Part shown: piece after piece, positions 17,608 through 26,210 of the stretch
Layout of the letters: every line of letters begins with the position of its first letter
Numbering within the stretch: the first letter of the stretch is position 1
NCBI GenBank assembly: GCA_022482815.1
Contig: JAKVOM010000001.1
Span: 744,001 to 808,000 of the forward strand
Reading direction: 5' to 3'
Origin: Acidaminococcus sp.
Lineage (GTDB): Bacteria > Bacillota > Negativicutes > Acidaminococcales > Acidaminococcaceae
DNA: 64,000 nucleotides
The notes under the pieces: generated by a model
The model's input: only the letters and a program-made list of their open reading frames with translations
Told to the model about the DNA's origin: nothing
Databases searched by the model: none
Translations under genes and position numbers: made by a program

Positions 17608-19487
17608 GGGGGCTGTCGCATTTTGCGACGGCCTCTTTTGTATCAAAAGCAAGGCGCGGCCTCATTGAATGAGACCGCGCCTTGGTGTAGAATTTAAATA
17701 TGCAAAAAAACAAACCTACACAAAAGGATTATACAAAAATTGGTAGTTCTTATCAACTTTTTCTTCCTCTAAATTTTGAAGTACAAATCCCTAATGACGA
17801 TCCTGTTCGCTTGGTGCGTGCCATGGTAGAAGGGATGGATGTAAAGGCATTGTATGACACGTATTCTCATGTCGAGAATAAATTAACGTCACCAATTCAG
17901 CTGCTGGAAATCGTCATTTATGCATGTATGGAAGGAATTCGTGGTTCGCGTAAGATAGAGCAATCCTGTAAAAGAGACACTCATTTCATGTTTCTCTTAG
18001 ATGGGAAAAAAGCTCCGGATAATGCAACCATTGCAAGATTTTGTTCCCTCCATCTAAAACCATGTATCAAGAAACTCATGATTCAGATGGATAAATGGCT
18101 GCTGGCTCGCGGTTTCATCACTCTGGATAGCCTGTTCATCGATGGGACAAAAATTGAATCTGTGGCAAACAAGTACAAATTTGTTTGGAAAAACAGAGTC
18201 TTAGGCAGCCAGAACAAACTCATAGAGAAACTGGAGCAACTGGTTCCCGAAATCGAGGAACGTTTCGGAATCAAGGTCTGTTACGGAAACACTTTCCACA
18301 TCCGTCATTTAAAGAAGCTCCTAAAAAAACTGCTTGTCATAAAGCGGGCTGAGGGAATCGAGTTTGTTCACGGATGTGGGAAAAGAAAGACCATTCTACA
18401 GAAGTACTATGAGATTTTAGCTAACTATCTCAAACGGCTTAAGGTGTATACGAAGCAGCTTCACATCTGTGGGGAACGGAACAGCTTTGCCAAAACAGAC
18501 CCGGATGCTACCTTTATGAGGATGAAAGAAGATGCCATGCTTAATGGCGCCTTAAAGCCGGGATACAATGTCCAATATGCAAACAATTCCGGTTTTACCT
18601 TGTTTGCAGATGTGAGTGCACATCCCACAGATATGCGGACACTCATTCCTTTTCTTGAAGGATTTGAAGCCCACTTCGGTCAGAAATTTGCAAACATTGT
18701 AGCCGATGCAGGCTATGAAAGCGAAGAGAACTTGGTCTGGCTGAAGAAGAATCAGTATACTTCATATATCAAGCCTAACAATTATGAAAGAAGCAAGAGG
18801 AAAAAGTATAAGAACGACATCGGCAAAGCAGAAAACATGACATATTTGCCTGATCAAGACATGTATATCTGTAAAGGTAGGAGACTGCTGAAAGTCAGCA
18901 AAGTAACCCAGGTAAAGAACCGGTCGGGATATGTGTCAGAGAAAACATATTACGAATGTAAGGACTGCAGCGGTTGTCCCTACAAGGAACAGTGCATCCA
19001 TGGGAACAATTGCAGGACACCTATGGAGAAAAGAAACAAGAAATTAGTGGTCTCGAAGAATTTTGCTGCATTGAGGGCAGAATCCCTGAAGAACATTACT
19101 TCCGAATATGGTAAGGAACTGAGGATGAACCGCAGTATACAGGCAGAAGGAGCCTTTGCGGATCTCAAGGATTCATTAAACGTCAGAAGATTAGAAACCC
19201 GAGGCAAAGGAAATGCCCTGGTAACAGTGGGAATATGTGCCATGGCACGGAATGTCCTGAAGGTCCATCACAAAGTTCAAGACGGCAAAGAGGATTTGCA
19301 CTTATATCCGCTGAAAAAAGAGGCCTAAAAGATACAAAAAGAGCGCTCGAAAAAAAGCAACTTAGGGTTGCTTAATTTCGTGCGCCCTTTTTTCATCTCA
19401 AAACATATCCAACTAAAAAGTAAGGCAAATTGGGGCCTTTAGCAAGTTATTTCAGGGATTAAAAATCGGTCACTTGCGACAGCCCCC
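17608..19487 (+). mobile_element. IS1182-family insertion sequence
   Basis: The left end GGGGGCTGTCGCA (17608-17620) is exactly complementary to TGCGACAGCCCCC (19475-19487); with flanking A6 and T6 runs the inverted match is 19 bp. One transposase gene of IS1182 type fills the interior. A perfect hairpin AAGGCGCGG...CCGCGCCTT (17651-17683) just before the transposase would block read-through from outside. I find no direct target duplication. The outer arms may belong to the element or to the terminal hairpin of repeat copy C, so the exact borders are uncertain. Confidence 0.8.
17700..19328 (+). CDS. IS1182-family transposase
   Basis: The 542-residue transposase has an N-terminal DUF772-like domain (SPIQLLEIVIYACMEGIRGS) and a DDE catalytic domain: DSLFIDGTKIES holds the first Asp, IVADAGYESEENL the second, and the Glu lies within MNRSIQAEGAFADLKD. 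A Cys-rich zinc-like segment (CKDCSGCPYKEQC) precedes the last motif, typical of IS1182. The gene appears intact. The ATG lies only seven bases after a TAGAAT box, so the transcript may have a very short leader. Confidence 0.93.
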   Translation: MQKNKPTQKDYTKIGSSYQLFLPLNFEVQIPNDDPVRLVRAMVEGMDVKALYDTYSHVENKLTSPIQLLEIVIYACMEGIRGSRKIEQSCKRDTHFMFLLDGKKAPDNATIARFCSLHLKPCIKKLMIQMDKWLLARGFITLDSLFIDGTKIESVANKYKFVWKNRVLGSQNKLIEKLEQLVPEIEERFGIKVCYGNTFHIRHLKKLLKKLLVIKRAEGIEFVHGCGKRKTILQKYYEILANYLKRLKVYTKQLHICGERNSFAKTDPDATFMRMKEDAMLNGALKPGYNVQYANNSGFTLFADVSAHPTDMRTLIPFLEGFEAHFGQKFANIVADAGYESEENLVWLKKNQYTSYIKPNNYERSKRKKYKNDIGKAENMTYLPDQDMYICKGRRLLKVSKVTQVKNRSGYVSEKTYYECKDCSGCPYKEQCIHGNNCRTPMEKRNKKLVVSKNFAALRAESLKNITSEYGKELRMNRSIQAEGAFADLKDSLNVRRLETRGKGNALVTVGICAMARNVLKVHHKVQDGKEDLHLYPLKKEA

Positions 19488-19495
19488 TTTTTTAA

Positions 19496-20954
19496 GGTTC
19501 TTCACGGAAATTTGTGGACTAAAAGACATTTGACTATTGAAAAAGGACATTAACTCCTCCAAAATATAATCGTCGAAACCATACCTTGGGAGGAGAAAAT
19601 GTCCTTTACTAATTACACTATTCAAAATAATGCAGAATGTCAAGATGTCTTTTACAATGTCTTCATGCCGGAAGACCCTTTTGATGACAGCCAGGAGATT
19701 GTTATTTGCAGTGAAAAGAAATATACCGACTTCTGTTGTCCTAAATGTGGTCAGAAAATGTATTCTTACGAGCCATTTTCCACCTACTTGAAAAGCTTCC
19801 CTGCGTATCCTGAGCATACCAGGATAATCCGCTTTGAAGGGCATCGCTTCCGTTGCTCCTGCTGCCATGCAACCATCACTGAGCCTACTCCCTTTAAATA
19901 TCCCGGAACTCGCATTACCATGAGGGCTTCCCTTTGGATTGAGACGCTGCTTCGTAATGGAATCCCTGCCAATGCAATTGCTAAGATGTCAGGAATTCAC
20001 TGGAGCACGATTCGCTATGTCCACAAACAGCTCATGGATGAATCTCTCGATAAATATGAAATGGAATTGGAGCTGACCTCTTACAGGCCCCGTTTCCTGG
20101 CCATCGATGAGTTTGCTATCCATAAGGGACACACTTATGCCACTTGCGTCATGGATTTAGCGACAGGTTATATTCTCTGGGTTGGCAGAGGTCGGGCGAT
20201 AGCTGACTTCGAGCATTTCTTCAAGGAATATGATCAGACGAAGCTGACAGAGGTCAAGGCAGTCGCCATGGATATGAACGCTTCCTACAACAAGCTGGTA
20301 CAAGAACATCTGCCGCAAGCTAAGGTCGTGTATGATCGTTACCACATGCAGGCTCAATTCGGGAAGGAAGTATTAGGTGTAGTAAGACTTGATGAGGCCA
20401 GAATGCATAGGGATAAAGCCAGAGACATGCAAGAAGCATTAAAAGACGCAAGCAATGAAGACAAGCCGGTTTTAAAAGAGCGGATATCCGAGGAAAAGAA
20501 GAACTACCGCACATTGAAGAAAGTCCGCTGGCCGTTACTCACCAATGAAGATAAGCTGAATCCTAAGGGCAAAGAAGCGTTGCAGGACATCTTTGCAGAG
20601 CACGAGGATCTGGCAATATGTTATTCCATGAAGGAAGAGATGATAGCCCTCTATGAATTAAGGGACTATGACAAGGCTCTTGCAGGATGGAAGCGCTGGT
20701 TTGAAGCAGCACTGGGCAGCGGGATTCCGGCCCTGGTTAGGTTTGCTAAGATAAAGCTGCCAAGAATAGACGGACTGGTGAACCATGCCCTGTACCCGAT
20801 AAACACAGGGAAGCTTGAAGGCTTCAACAACAAGATTAAAGTGGCAAAAAGAAGAGCGTACGGATACAGAGATGATGAGTACTTTTTCACGTTAATTCGC
20901 TACCTCTCAATTCCGACCGTAAGGGGTATACTCCCGAAAAAACCGTGAAGAACC
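19496..20954 (+). mobile_element. ISL3-family insertion sequence
   Basis: The element is 1,459 bp. GGTTCTTCACGG (19496-19507) at the left end is perfectly complementary to CCGTGAAGAACC (20943-20954) at the right end. It encodes one transposase. The right-hand target copy ends at the base before the ilvC stop codon complement, so the insertion lies exactly behind ilvC copy 2. Ends, single gene and 8-bp duplication agree, and the element seems recent and intact. Confidence 0.93.
19599..20948 (+). CDS. ISL3-family transposase
   Basis: The 449-residue protein has the ISL3 layout: an N-terminal zinc ribbon (CCPKCGQKM and a later CSCCHATI), a helix-turn-helix (NAIAKMSGIHWSTIRYVHKQ), and a DDE domain starting FLAIDEFAIHKGHTYAT, with DMNASYNKL as second Asp motif and EGFNNKIKVAKRRAYG holding the Glu. 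AGGAG precedes the ATG. The gene ends six bases before the right inverted repeat. Confidence 0.94.
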   Translation: MSFTNYTIQNNAECQDVFYNVFMPEDPFDDSQEIVICSEKKYTDFCCPKCGQKMYSYEPFSTYLKSFPAYPEHTRIIRFEGHRFRCSCCHATITEPTPFKYPGTRITMRASLWIETLLRNGIPANAIAKMSGIHWSTIRYVHKQLMDESLDKYEMELELTSYRPRFLAIDEFAIHKGHTYATCVMDLATGYILWVGRGRAIADFEHFFKEYDQTKLTEVKAVAMDMNASYNKLVQEHLPQAKVVYDRYHMQAQFGKEVLGVVRLDEARMHRDKARDMQEALKDASNEDKPVLKERISEEKKNYRTLKKVRWPLLTNEDKLNPKGKEALQDIFAEHEDLAICYSMKEEMIALYELRDYDKALAGWKRWFEAALGSGIPALVRFAKIKLPRIDGLVNHALYPINTGKLEGFNNKIKVAKRRAYGYRDDEYFFTLIRYLSIPTVRGILPKKP

Positions 20955-20962
20955 TTTTTTAA

Positions 20963-21976
<1,014 letters not shown>

Positions 21977-22030
21977 TCATTACCTCCGTTTAATTATTTT
22001 TGGCAGATTTTTATGTTGTAGGGAAATAAA

Positions 22031-22338
22031 AAATCCGTCCCCCGCACTGCGAGGGACGGATTTAAAATTCCGCGTTACCACCCTGATTCCCAGCCGGTTA
22101 CCCGGACTGAGCACTCTACTACGTACTAACATACGCGTTTCTGTTAACGGTGAAAAGCCGTCTGTGCTTAATAAGGCTTCAGCACATCTCCTACGGGAGG
22201 ATTTTCGCTAATCTGTGATTTACCGGCTTTCACCAGCCGCCGGCTCTCTGCAAATCAACCTGATCGGTTACTCTTTCCCATCATCGGATTTGGATATGAA
22301 GTTTTGTCCACTTGGAGAAGTCATCTCTCGATGAACAC
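22031..22338 (-). promoter_or_regulatory. T-box riboswitch leader of ilvC copy 2
   Basis: On the minus strand the leader shows GATGATGGGAAAGAGTAA (stem I base), GCAGAGAG (AG loop), T-box AGGGTGGTAACGCGG (complement of 22070-22084), and a terminator AAATCCGTCCC/GGGACGGATTT (22031-22063) ending in a U run. It is similar in plan to the first ilvC leader but clearly diverged in stem I, so the two may respond to different tRNAs. I could not fix the specifier codon by eye. Confidence 0.93.
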
Positions 22339-22344
22339 AAACGC

Positions 22345-22373
22345 ATTCTAACGAAAAACTTTTAACTTGTCAA
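22345..22373 (-). promoter_or_regulatory. Promoter of the ilvC copy 2 leader
   Basis: On the minus strand TTGACA (22373-22368) and TAGAAT (22350-22345) are 17 bp apart, the same hexamers and spacing as the promoter of copy 1. Bases 22374-22541 between this promoter and the DUF815 gene hold nothing else I can name. Confidence 0.85.
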
Positions 22374-22541
22374 CGGATTTTTAAAATATTTTTTTGAAAG
22401 TGTAATAAAAACGAGAATAGTGTTAAAAATAATACAATAGTGAAGGACACAAGCGTCACTAACAGTCAAACTGCAGTCAGAAATTCGTCAAACTGGCACA
22501 GTAGTTTTTCGTGAAAGTCTGCATCTGCGCGGATATATGCC

Positions 22542-23780
22542 TTACTTTCTTCCCAGATACCACCGCACAAACTGATGGGCAATGCGTCCGTTGCGGCCGG
22601 AGTGTTCCATTTCCCACCGTACGCCTTCAATGCGCAGCGTTTCAGGCGGCAGAGTAATCCCGGCCTTTTTCAGTTCGTTGTCGATCATTGCGAGGTATTC
22701 GTCCTGGGTCGGGGTCGAATAATACAGATGCAGGCCGAAACGGTCAGACAGGGAGATGGATTCATTCGTGCTGTCATCACGGTAAACTTCGTCCAGTTCG
22801 TCACTGCGGTCTTTCCACGTTTCCTTGAGCAAGTGACGGCGGTTTGAGGTAGCGCACAGCATGATATTCGAGGGCTGCGGAGAAACGCCGCCGTCCATAG
22901 CGGATTTCAGATATTTGTATTCAGTTTCATTCTCATCAAAGGAGAGGTCGTCAAAGAAGAAAATAAACTTTTTGCTTTTCAGGACACCCAATTTTTCCAT
23001 CAGTTCCTGCAGCAGGGGAAGCTGGGTCCGGGTGACCTGGACGAGGCGCAGTCCTTCCTCACTGAAACGGCTTACAAGCGCTTTGATGGAAGTGGATTTG
23101 CCCGTCCCGCGGGCCCCCGTCAGGAGCACATTGTTGTAAGGACGGCCTGCCAGAAAGGCTTCCGCATTAGCGAGCAATTTCTCCTTTTGAGCGGCATATC
23201 CGATGAGGTCATCCCAGGCAAAAGGCGGAAAGGGGTCAATTCCGATGAAATGCCCCTCATCATCCAGACGGAAAGCGGTATAACGGGCAAGCGGCCCGCG
23301 TCCGCAGTGGATGTAGTGATTAATCAGGGCACCGGCAGCCTCTTCGGCATTTTTCTGGCTCAGTAATACATTTTGCAGCTTTTCACGATATGCCGGTACG
23401 CTGCCGCCGGCCGGTTCGTAAGCGTCGAACAGATCCGTACCCATATAGGTCGAGGGTTTTTCTACCAGATAGGGCCACAGGATGGCCAGGTCAGACGCGA
23501 AAGCTTTTTGGAGGCTGCTTCCGGCACGGCCGGCCTTTTCCACGGCCTCGGCGGCAGGAAAATTGCCTTCTGCAAGCAGATAAATCAGATAGGCCTGTAC
23601 CGCATTTCCGGTGAGCGGCAGGTCTTCTGCTTTTTGCAGCAGCAGAGAGGCTGCTGCTGCCTGGGCGGCAGTCAGTTCGGACGCCGGAGCATTTTGCAGC
23701 GCCTCGATGCGGGCCAGAACCGGATCTTCCAGGAATGCGCGGCAGGCGGCGAGGCCATTCAGACTTTTGTTGTTATCCAT
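22542..23780 (-). CDS. DUF815 AAA-type ATPase
   Basis: The 412-residue protein has an Ala/Leu-rich helical N-terminal half and a C-terminal P-loop ATPase domain. Walker A is GARGTGKST near residue 225, Walker B is FIFFFDDLSFD near residue 270, and the sensor region reads IMLCATSNRRHL. These match the DUF815 family, whose function is not established. I chose the third in-frame ATG (23780) because AAGGAGG would be too close to the two upstream ATGs. It is a single gene; the ilvC leader lies downstream and a LysR gene upstream on the same strand. Confidence 0.88.
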   Translation of the reverse strand: MDNNKSLNGLAACRAFLEDPVLARIEALQNAPASELTAAQAAAASLLLQKAEDLPLTGNAVQAYLIYLLAEGNFPAAEAVEKAGRAGSSLQKAFASDLAILWPYLVEKPSTYMGTDLFDAYEPAGGSVPAYREKLQNVLLSQKNAEEAAGALINHYIHCGRGPLARYTAFRLDDEGHFIGIDPFPPFAWDDLIGYAAQKEKLLANAEAFLAGRPYNNVLLTGARGTGKSTSIKALVSRFSEEGLRLVQVTRTQLPLLQELMEKLGVLKSKKFIFFFDDLSFDENETEYKYLKSAMDGGVSPQPSNIMLCATSNRRHLLKETWKDRSDELDEVYRDDSTNESISLSDRFGLHLYYSTPTQDEYLAMIDNELKKAGITLPPETLRIEGVRWEMEHSGRNGRIAHQFVRWYLGRK

Positions 23781-23996
23781 AAGCATCATCCTCCTTCAGG
23801 TGACACGCAGGTGATACTGCAAGCAAGTTAATTTTACTTATTATAAACGCGAAAATCATGATTTTCAATGCATTCATCAGAGACTGCAGGCTGCTTTTTT
23901 GTCAGGAATTTATCATTCCTAAAAAGAATGGTAAAAATGAAAAATGACCATTTTACTGAATATTTGTAATCCTCTATAATGACAATTGAAGGAAGC

Positions 23997-24860
23997 CTAA
24001 CGAATGTGATGGTAGGCACGAAGAGCCGAAAGAAAAGCCTTCATGGACGGCAGTTCCGATTGCCCGTGGGAAACCAAGACGTAGGTACTGCGCAGGAAAG
24101 GCGTTCCGTCGGCGTAAATGATAGGCTTCAAATTTCCTCTGAAAGTATCGAGACAAATCTTCGGAAGAATCGACCATCCCGTTCCCTTCTGGACCACATC
24201 CCGGCAGGCGTCAATGCTGCTGAGCCACATGGCAGCATCAGGCAGCGGCAGGTGATGCTCGAAAAACCAGCGGTCAATATGAAACATCGTATCCGAATCT
24301 GTCCGGTGGCCGATATAAGGCTCTTGTTTCAACATCTCCTGGGAAAGGGGATGGGTACTGACAAGGTAGAAGGGCTCCGAATCTAAAAGAATGCGGGTGT
24401 CCGACCACTTATATTCTCCGCGGATGACGGCCGCATCGAGCCGGCGGTTCAGAAGATCGCTGTAAAGTCTTTCGCTGTGACCGTCAATGACCGAGAGATG
24501 CACATAGGGGTACGCTTTTACGAAGCGCTGCAGCAAGGCCGGGAAATGATGGTTCATGTAGTTCAGGGAAAGCCCGATAGTGAGCGACCCGGTTACGGCA
24601 TTTTCCGGAGCTGTGACAGTTTCACGAAAGCGGCTTTCAAGCTGCAGGATATCCCGGCAGAGTTTGACAAAGAGTTCTCCTTCCCGCGTGAAACCGACAC
24701 CTTTGCGGGAACGGGTCAGGAGCTTGCAGTGATATTCCTCTTCCAGCGACTGAATCATCTTCGTCAGGGCTGACTGAGTGATAAAAAGTTCCTTGGCCGT
24801 GTGCGTAATATTTCGGTTTTCGTAAAGACGCAGAAAATATTCAAGTTTTTGAGTGTCCAT
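23997..24860 (-). CDS. LysR-family transcriptional regulator
   Basis: The 287-residue protein has the LysR winged HTH at residues 1-60 (ITHTAKELFITQSALTKMIQSLEEE) and a periplasmic-binding-protein-like co-inducer domain from about residue 90. It is transcribed away from the prpF-like gene, 214 bp apart, the standard layout for a LysR protein controlling its divergent operon. I infer that it senses the tricarboxylate or a pathway intermediate. E. coli ybhD is a LysR gene in the same relative position beside ybhHIJ. The ATG is preceded by AAAGGAA, which overlaps an inverted repeat (ATTCCT/AGGAAT at 24865-24879) that may allow autoregulation. Confidence 0.9.
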   Translation of the reverse strand: MDTQKLEYFLRLYENRNITHTAKELFITQSALTKMIQSLEEEYHCKLLTRSRKGVGFTREGELFVKLCRDILQLESRFRETVTAPENAVTGSLTIGLSLNYMNHHFPALLQRFVKAYPYVHLSVIDGHSERLYSDLLNRRLDAAVIRGEYKWSDTRILLDSEPFYLVSTHPLSQEMLKQEPYIGHRTDSDTMFHIDRWFFEHHLPLPDAAMWLSSIDACRDVVQKGTGWSILPKICLDTFRGNLKPIIYADGTPFLRSTYVLVSHGQSELPSMKAFLSALRAYHHIR

Positions 24861-24897
24861 GACAATTCCTTTCAGGAATGAAAAATAAAATATTTAG

Positions 24898-24911
24898 ATT
24901 CTAATCAGAAT
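24898..24911. promoter_or_regulatory. Candidate LysR half-site pair
   Basis: ATTCT and AGAAT form an inverted repeat around AATC. A related pair, ATTCCT/AGGAAT, lies 33 bp away at 24865-24879, about three helical turns. Both are close to the lysR start, so they are candidates for autoregulation. Confidence 0.4.
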
Positions 24912-24965
24912 GATTTTAACACAGAAAAAACGCGGGTGTCAAAACGCGGAAAACAGCATTGGCAA

Positions 24966-24986
24966 ACAAACCGCACTGCGGTTTGT
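24966..24986. promoter_or_regulatory. 21-bp perfect palindrome, candidate operator
   Basis: ACAAACCGCA and TGCGGTTTGT are exact complements around a single central C. It lies about 90 bp before the start of the prpF-like gene in the divergent region and upstream of a weak TTGTTG-17-TAATCA promoter (near 25003-25031). Position and symmetry suggest an activator site for the divergent LysR regulator, though a different regulator is possible. Confidence 0.6.
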
Positions 24987-25074
24987 ATATAAAAAATAAA
25001 TTTTGTTGTGTAATTTTTAAGTCTTTAATCACTGTAGGGTTGAAGTGATCTTGCATTCAAGGAGGCAATGTAAA

Positions 25075-26196
25075 ATGGCAGTAAGAAAGTTTCCGTGTGT
25101 GTATATGAGAGGCGGTACGAGTAAGGCCGTAATTTTCCACAAAGAGGACCTTCCGGCGGACAAATCCCAGTGGGATGAAATTTTCCTGAAGGTAATGGGA
25201 ACTCCGGATGTCAAGCAGATTGACGGTATGGGCGGCACCGTTTCCTCAACGAGTAAAATCGCAATTATTTCCAAGTCGGAACGGCCTGACGCCGACGTAG
25301 ATTACACTTTCTGCCAGGTGGATATCAAGCAGCCGACACTGGGCTGGAATGCCAACTGCGGCAATATCTCCTCGGCTGTAGGACCGTACGCAGTAGATGA
25401 AGGGCTGGTCAAAGCCGTGGAACCGGTTACTGTCGTTCGCGTTTTCAATACGAATACCAAGAAAATCATTGAAGAACATGTCCGCGTCAAGGATGGTCAT
25501 GCAGAAGTATATGGAGATGCTTCCATCAAGGGCGTACCGGGAACGGGTTCCCCGATTGACATGTACTTCCTGGATCCGGCCGGTGCTGCTACGGGTAAGC
25601 TCCTGCCGACAGGCAACAAAAAAGATACACTCGATGTTCCGGGCTATGGACCGATTGAAGTCTCTATCCTGGACTGCTCTAATCCGGTTGTGTTCATCCG
25701 TGCAAAGGATCTGGGCATCAAAGGGACGGAGCTCACCGAACTGAATGCCAATAAGGACGTAATGGAGCATATCGAACGCATCCGTGACCTCGCTGCCGTG
25801 AAATGCGGCCTTGTAGAAAAATGGGAAGATGCCCGCACAAAGAGTACTTCCATTCCGAAGGTTTCTATTGTTTCGGCACCACAGGATTACGTTAGCATGG
25901 ACGGCGTGACGGTCAAGGCAGAAGACATGGATCTCTGCGTCCGCGGTATTTCCGTGGGCTCTCTGCATAAGGCTTATCCTATGACCGTGACGGTCTGCAC
26001 CGGAGCCGCTGCCCTCCTGCCGGGAACGATTGTCAATGAAATCGTAAAACCCGCACCGGGCACGCATAAACTTATGCTGGGTCATGCCAGCGGGGTGACG
26101 GACGTTGATATGGAAATGGACGGCGAACGTGTCGTGAAGGGCGGCGTTCTGAGAACGGCCCGCCGCATCATGGATGGCTATGTGTATATCCGCTGA
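25075..26196 (+). CDS. PrpF-family isomerase, probable aconitate isomerase
   Basis: The 373-residue protein belongs to the PrpF/DUF453 family (diaminopimelate-epimerase fold), whose members isomerise double bonds of 2-methylaconitate, aconitate or oxalomesaconate. MRGGTSKAVIF opens the N-terminal motif; GGTVSSTSK places a candidate catalytic Lys at residue 61 and WNANCGNISSAVG the Cys at residue 95, in line with the Lys/Cys pair known for PrpF. AAGGAGG lies nine bases before the ATG, which fixes the start. First gene of the operon, 14 bp before an aconitase homologue. With that neighbour, trans/cis-aconitate isomerisation is the most likely reaction; E. coli YbhH is the closest named relative I can propose. 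Confidence 0.85.
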   Translation: MAVRKFPCVYMRGGTSKAVIFHKEDLPADKSQWDEIFLKVMGTPDVKQIDGMGGTVSSTSKIAIISKSERPDADVDYTFCQVDIKQPTLGWNANCGNISSAVGPYAVDEGLVKAVEPVTVVRVFNTNTKKIIEEHVRVKDGHAEVYGDASIKGVPGTGSPIDMYFLDPAGAATGKLLPTGNKKDTLDVPGYGPIEVSILDCSNPVVFIRAKDLGIKGTELTELNANKDVMEHIERIRDLAAVKCGLVEKWEDARTKSTSIPKVSIVSAPQDYVSMDGVTVKAEDMDLCVRGISVGSLHKAYPMTVTVCTGAAALLPGTIVNEIVKPAPGTHKLMLGHASGVTDVDMEMDGERVVKGGVLRTARRIMDGYVYIR

Positions 26197-26210
26197 AAGG
26201 GGAGCACGAA

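Larger units (their letters stand above)
19488..20962. repeat. 8-bp target duplication flanking the ISL3-type element
   Basis: TTTTTTAA occurs at 19488-19495 and again at 20955-20962, directly flanking the two ends of the ISL3-type element. An 8-bp duplication is characteristic of ISL3 insertions. Confidence 0.9.
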
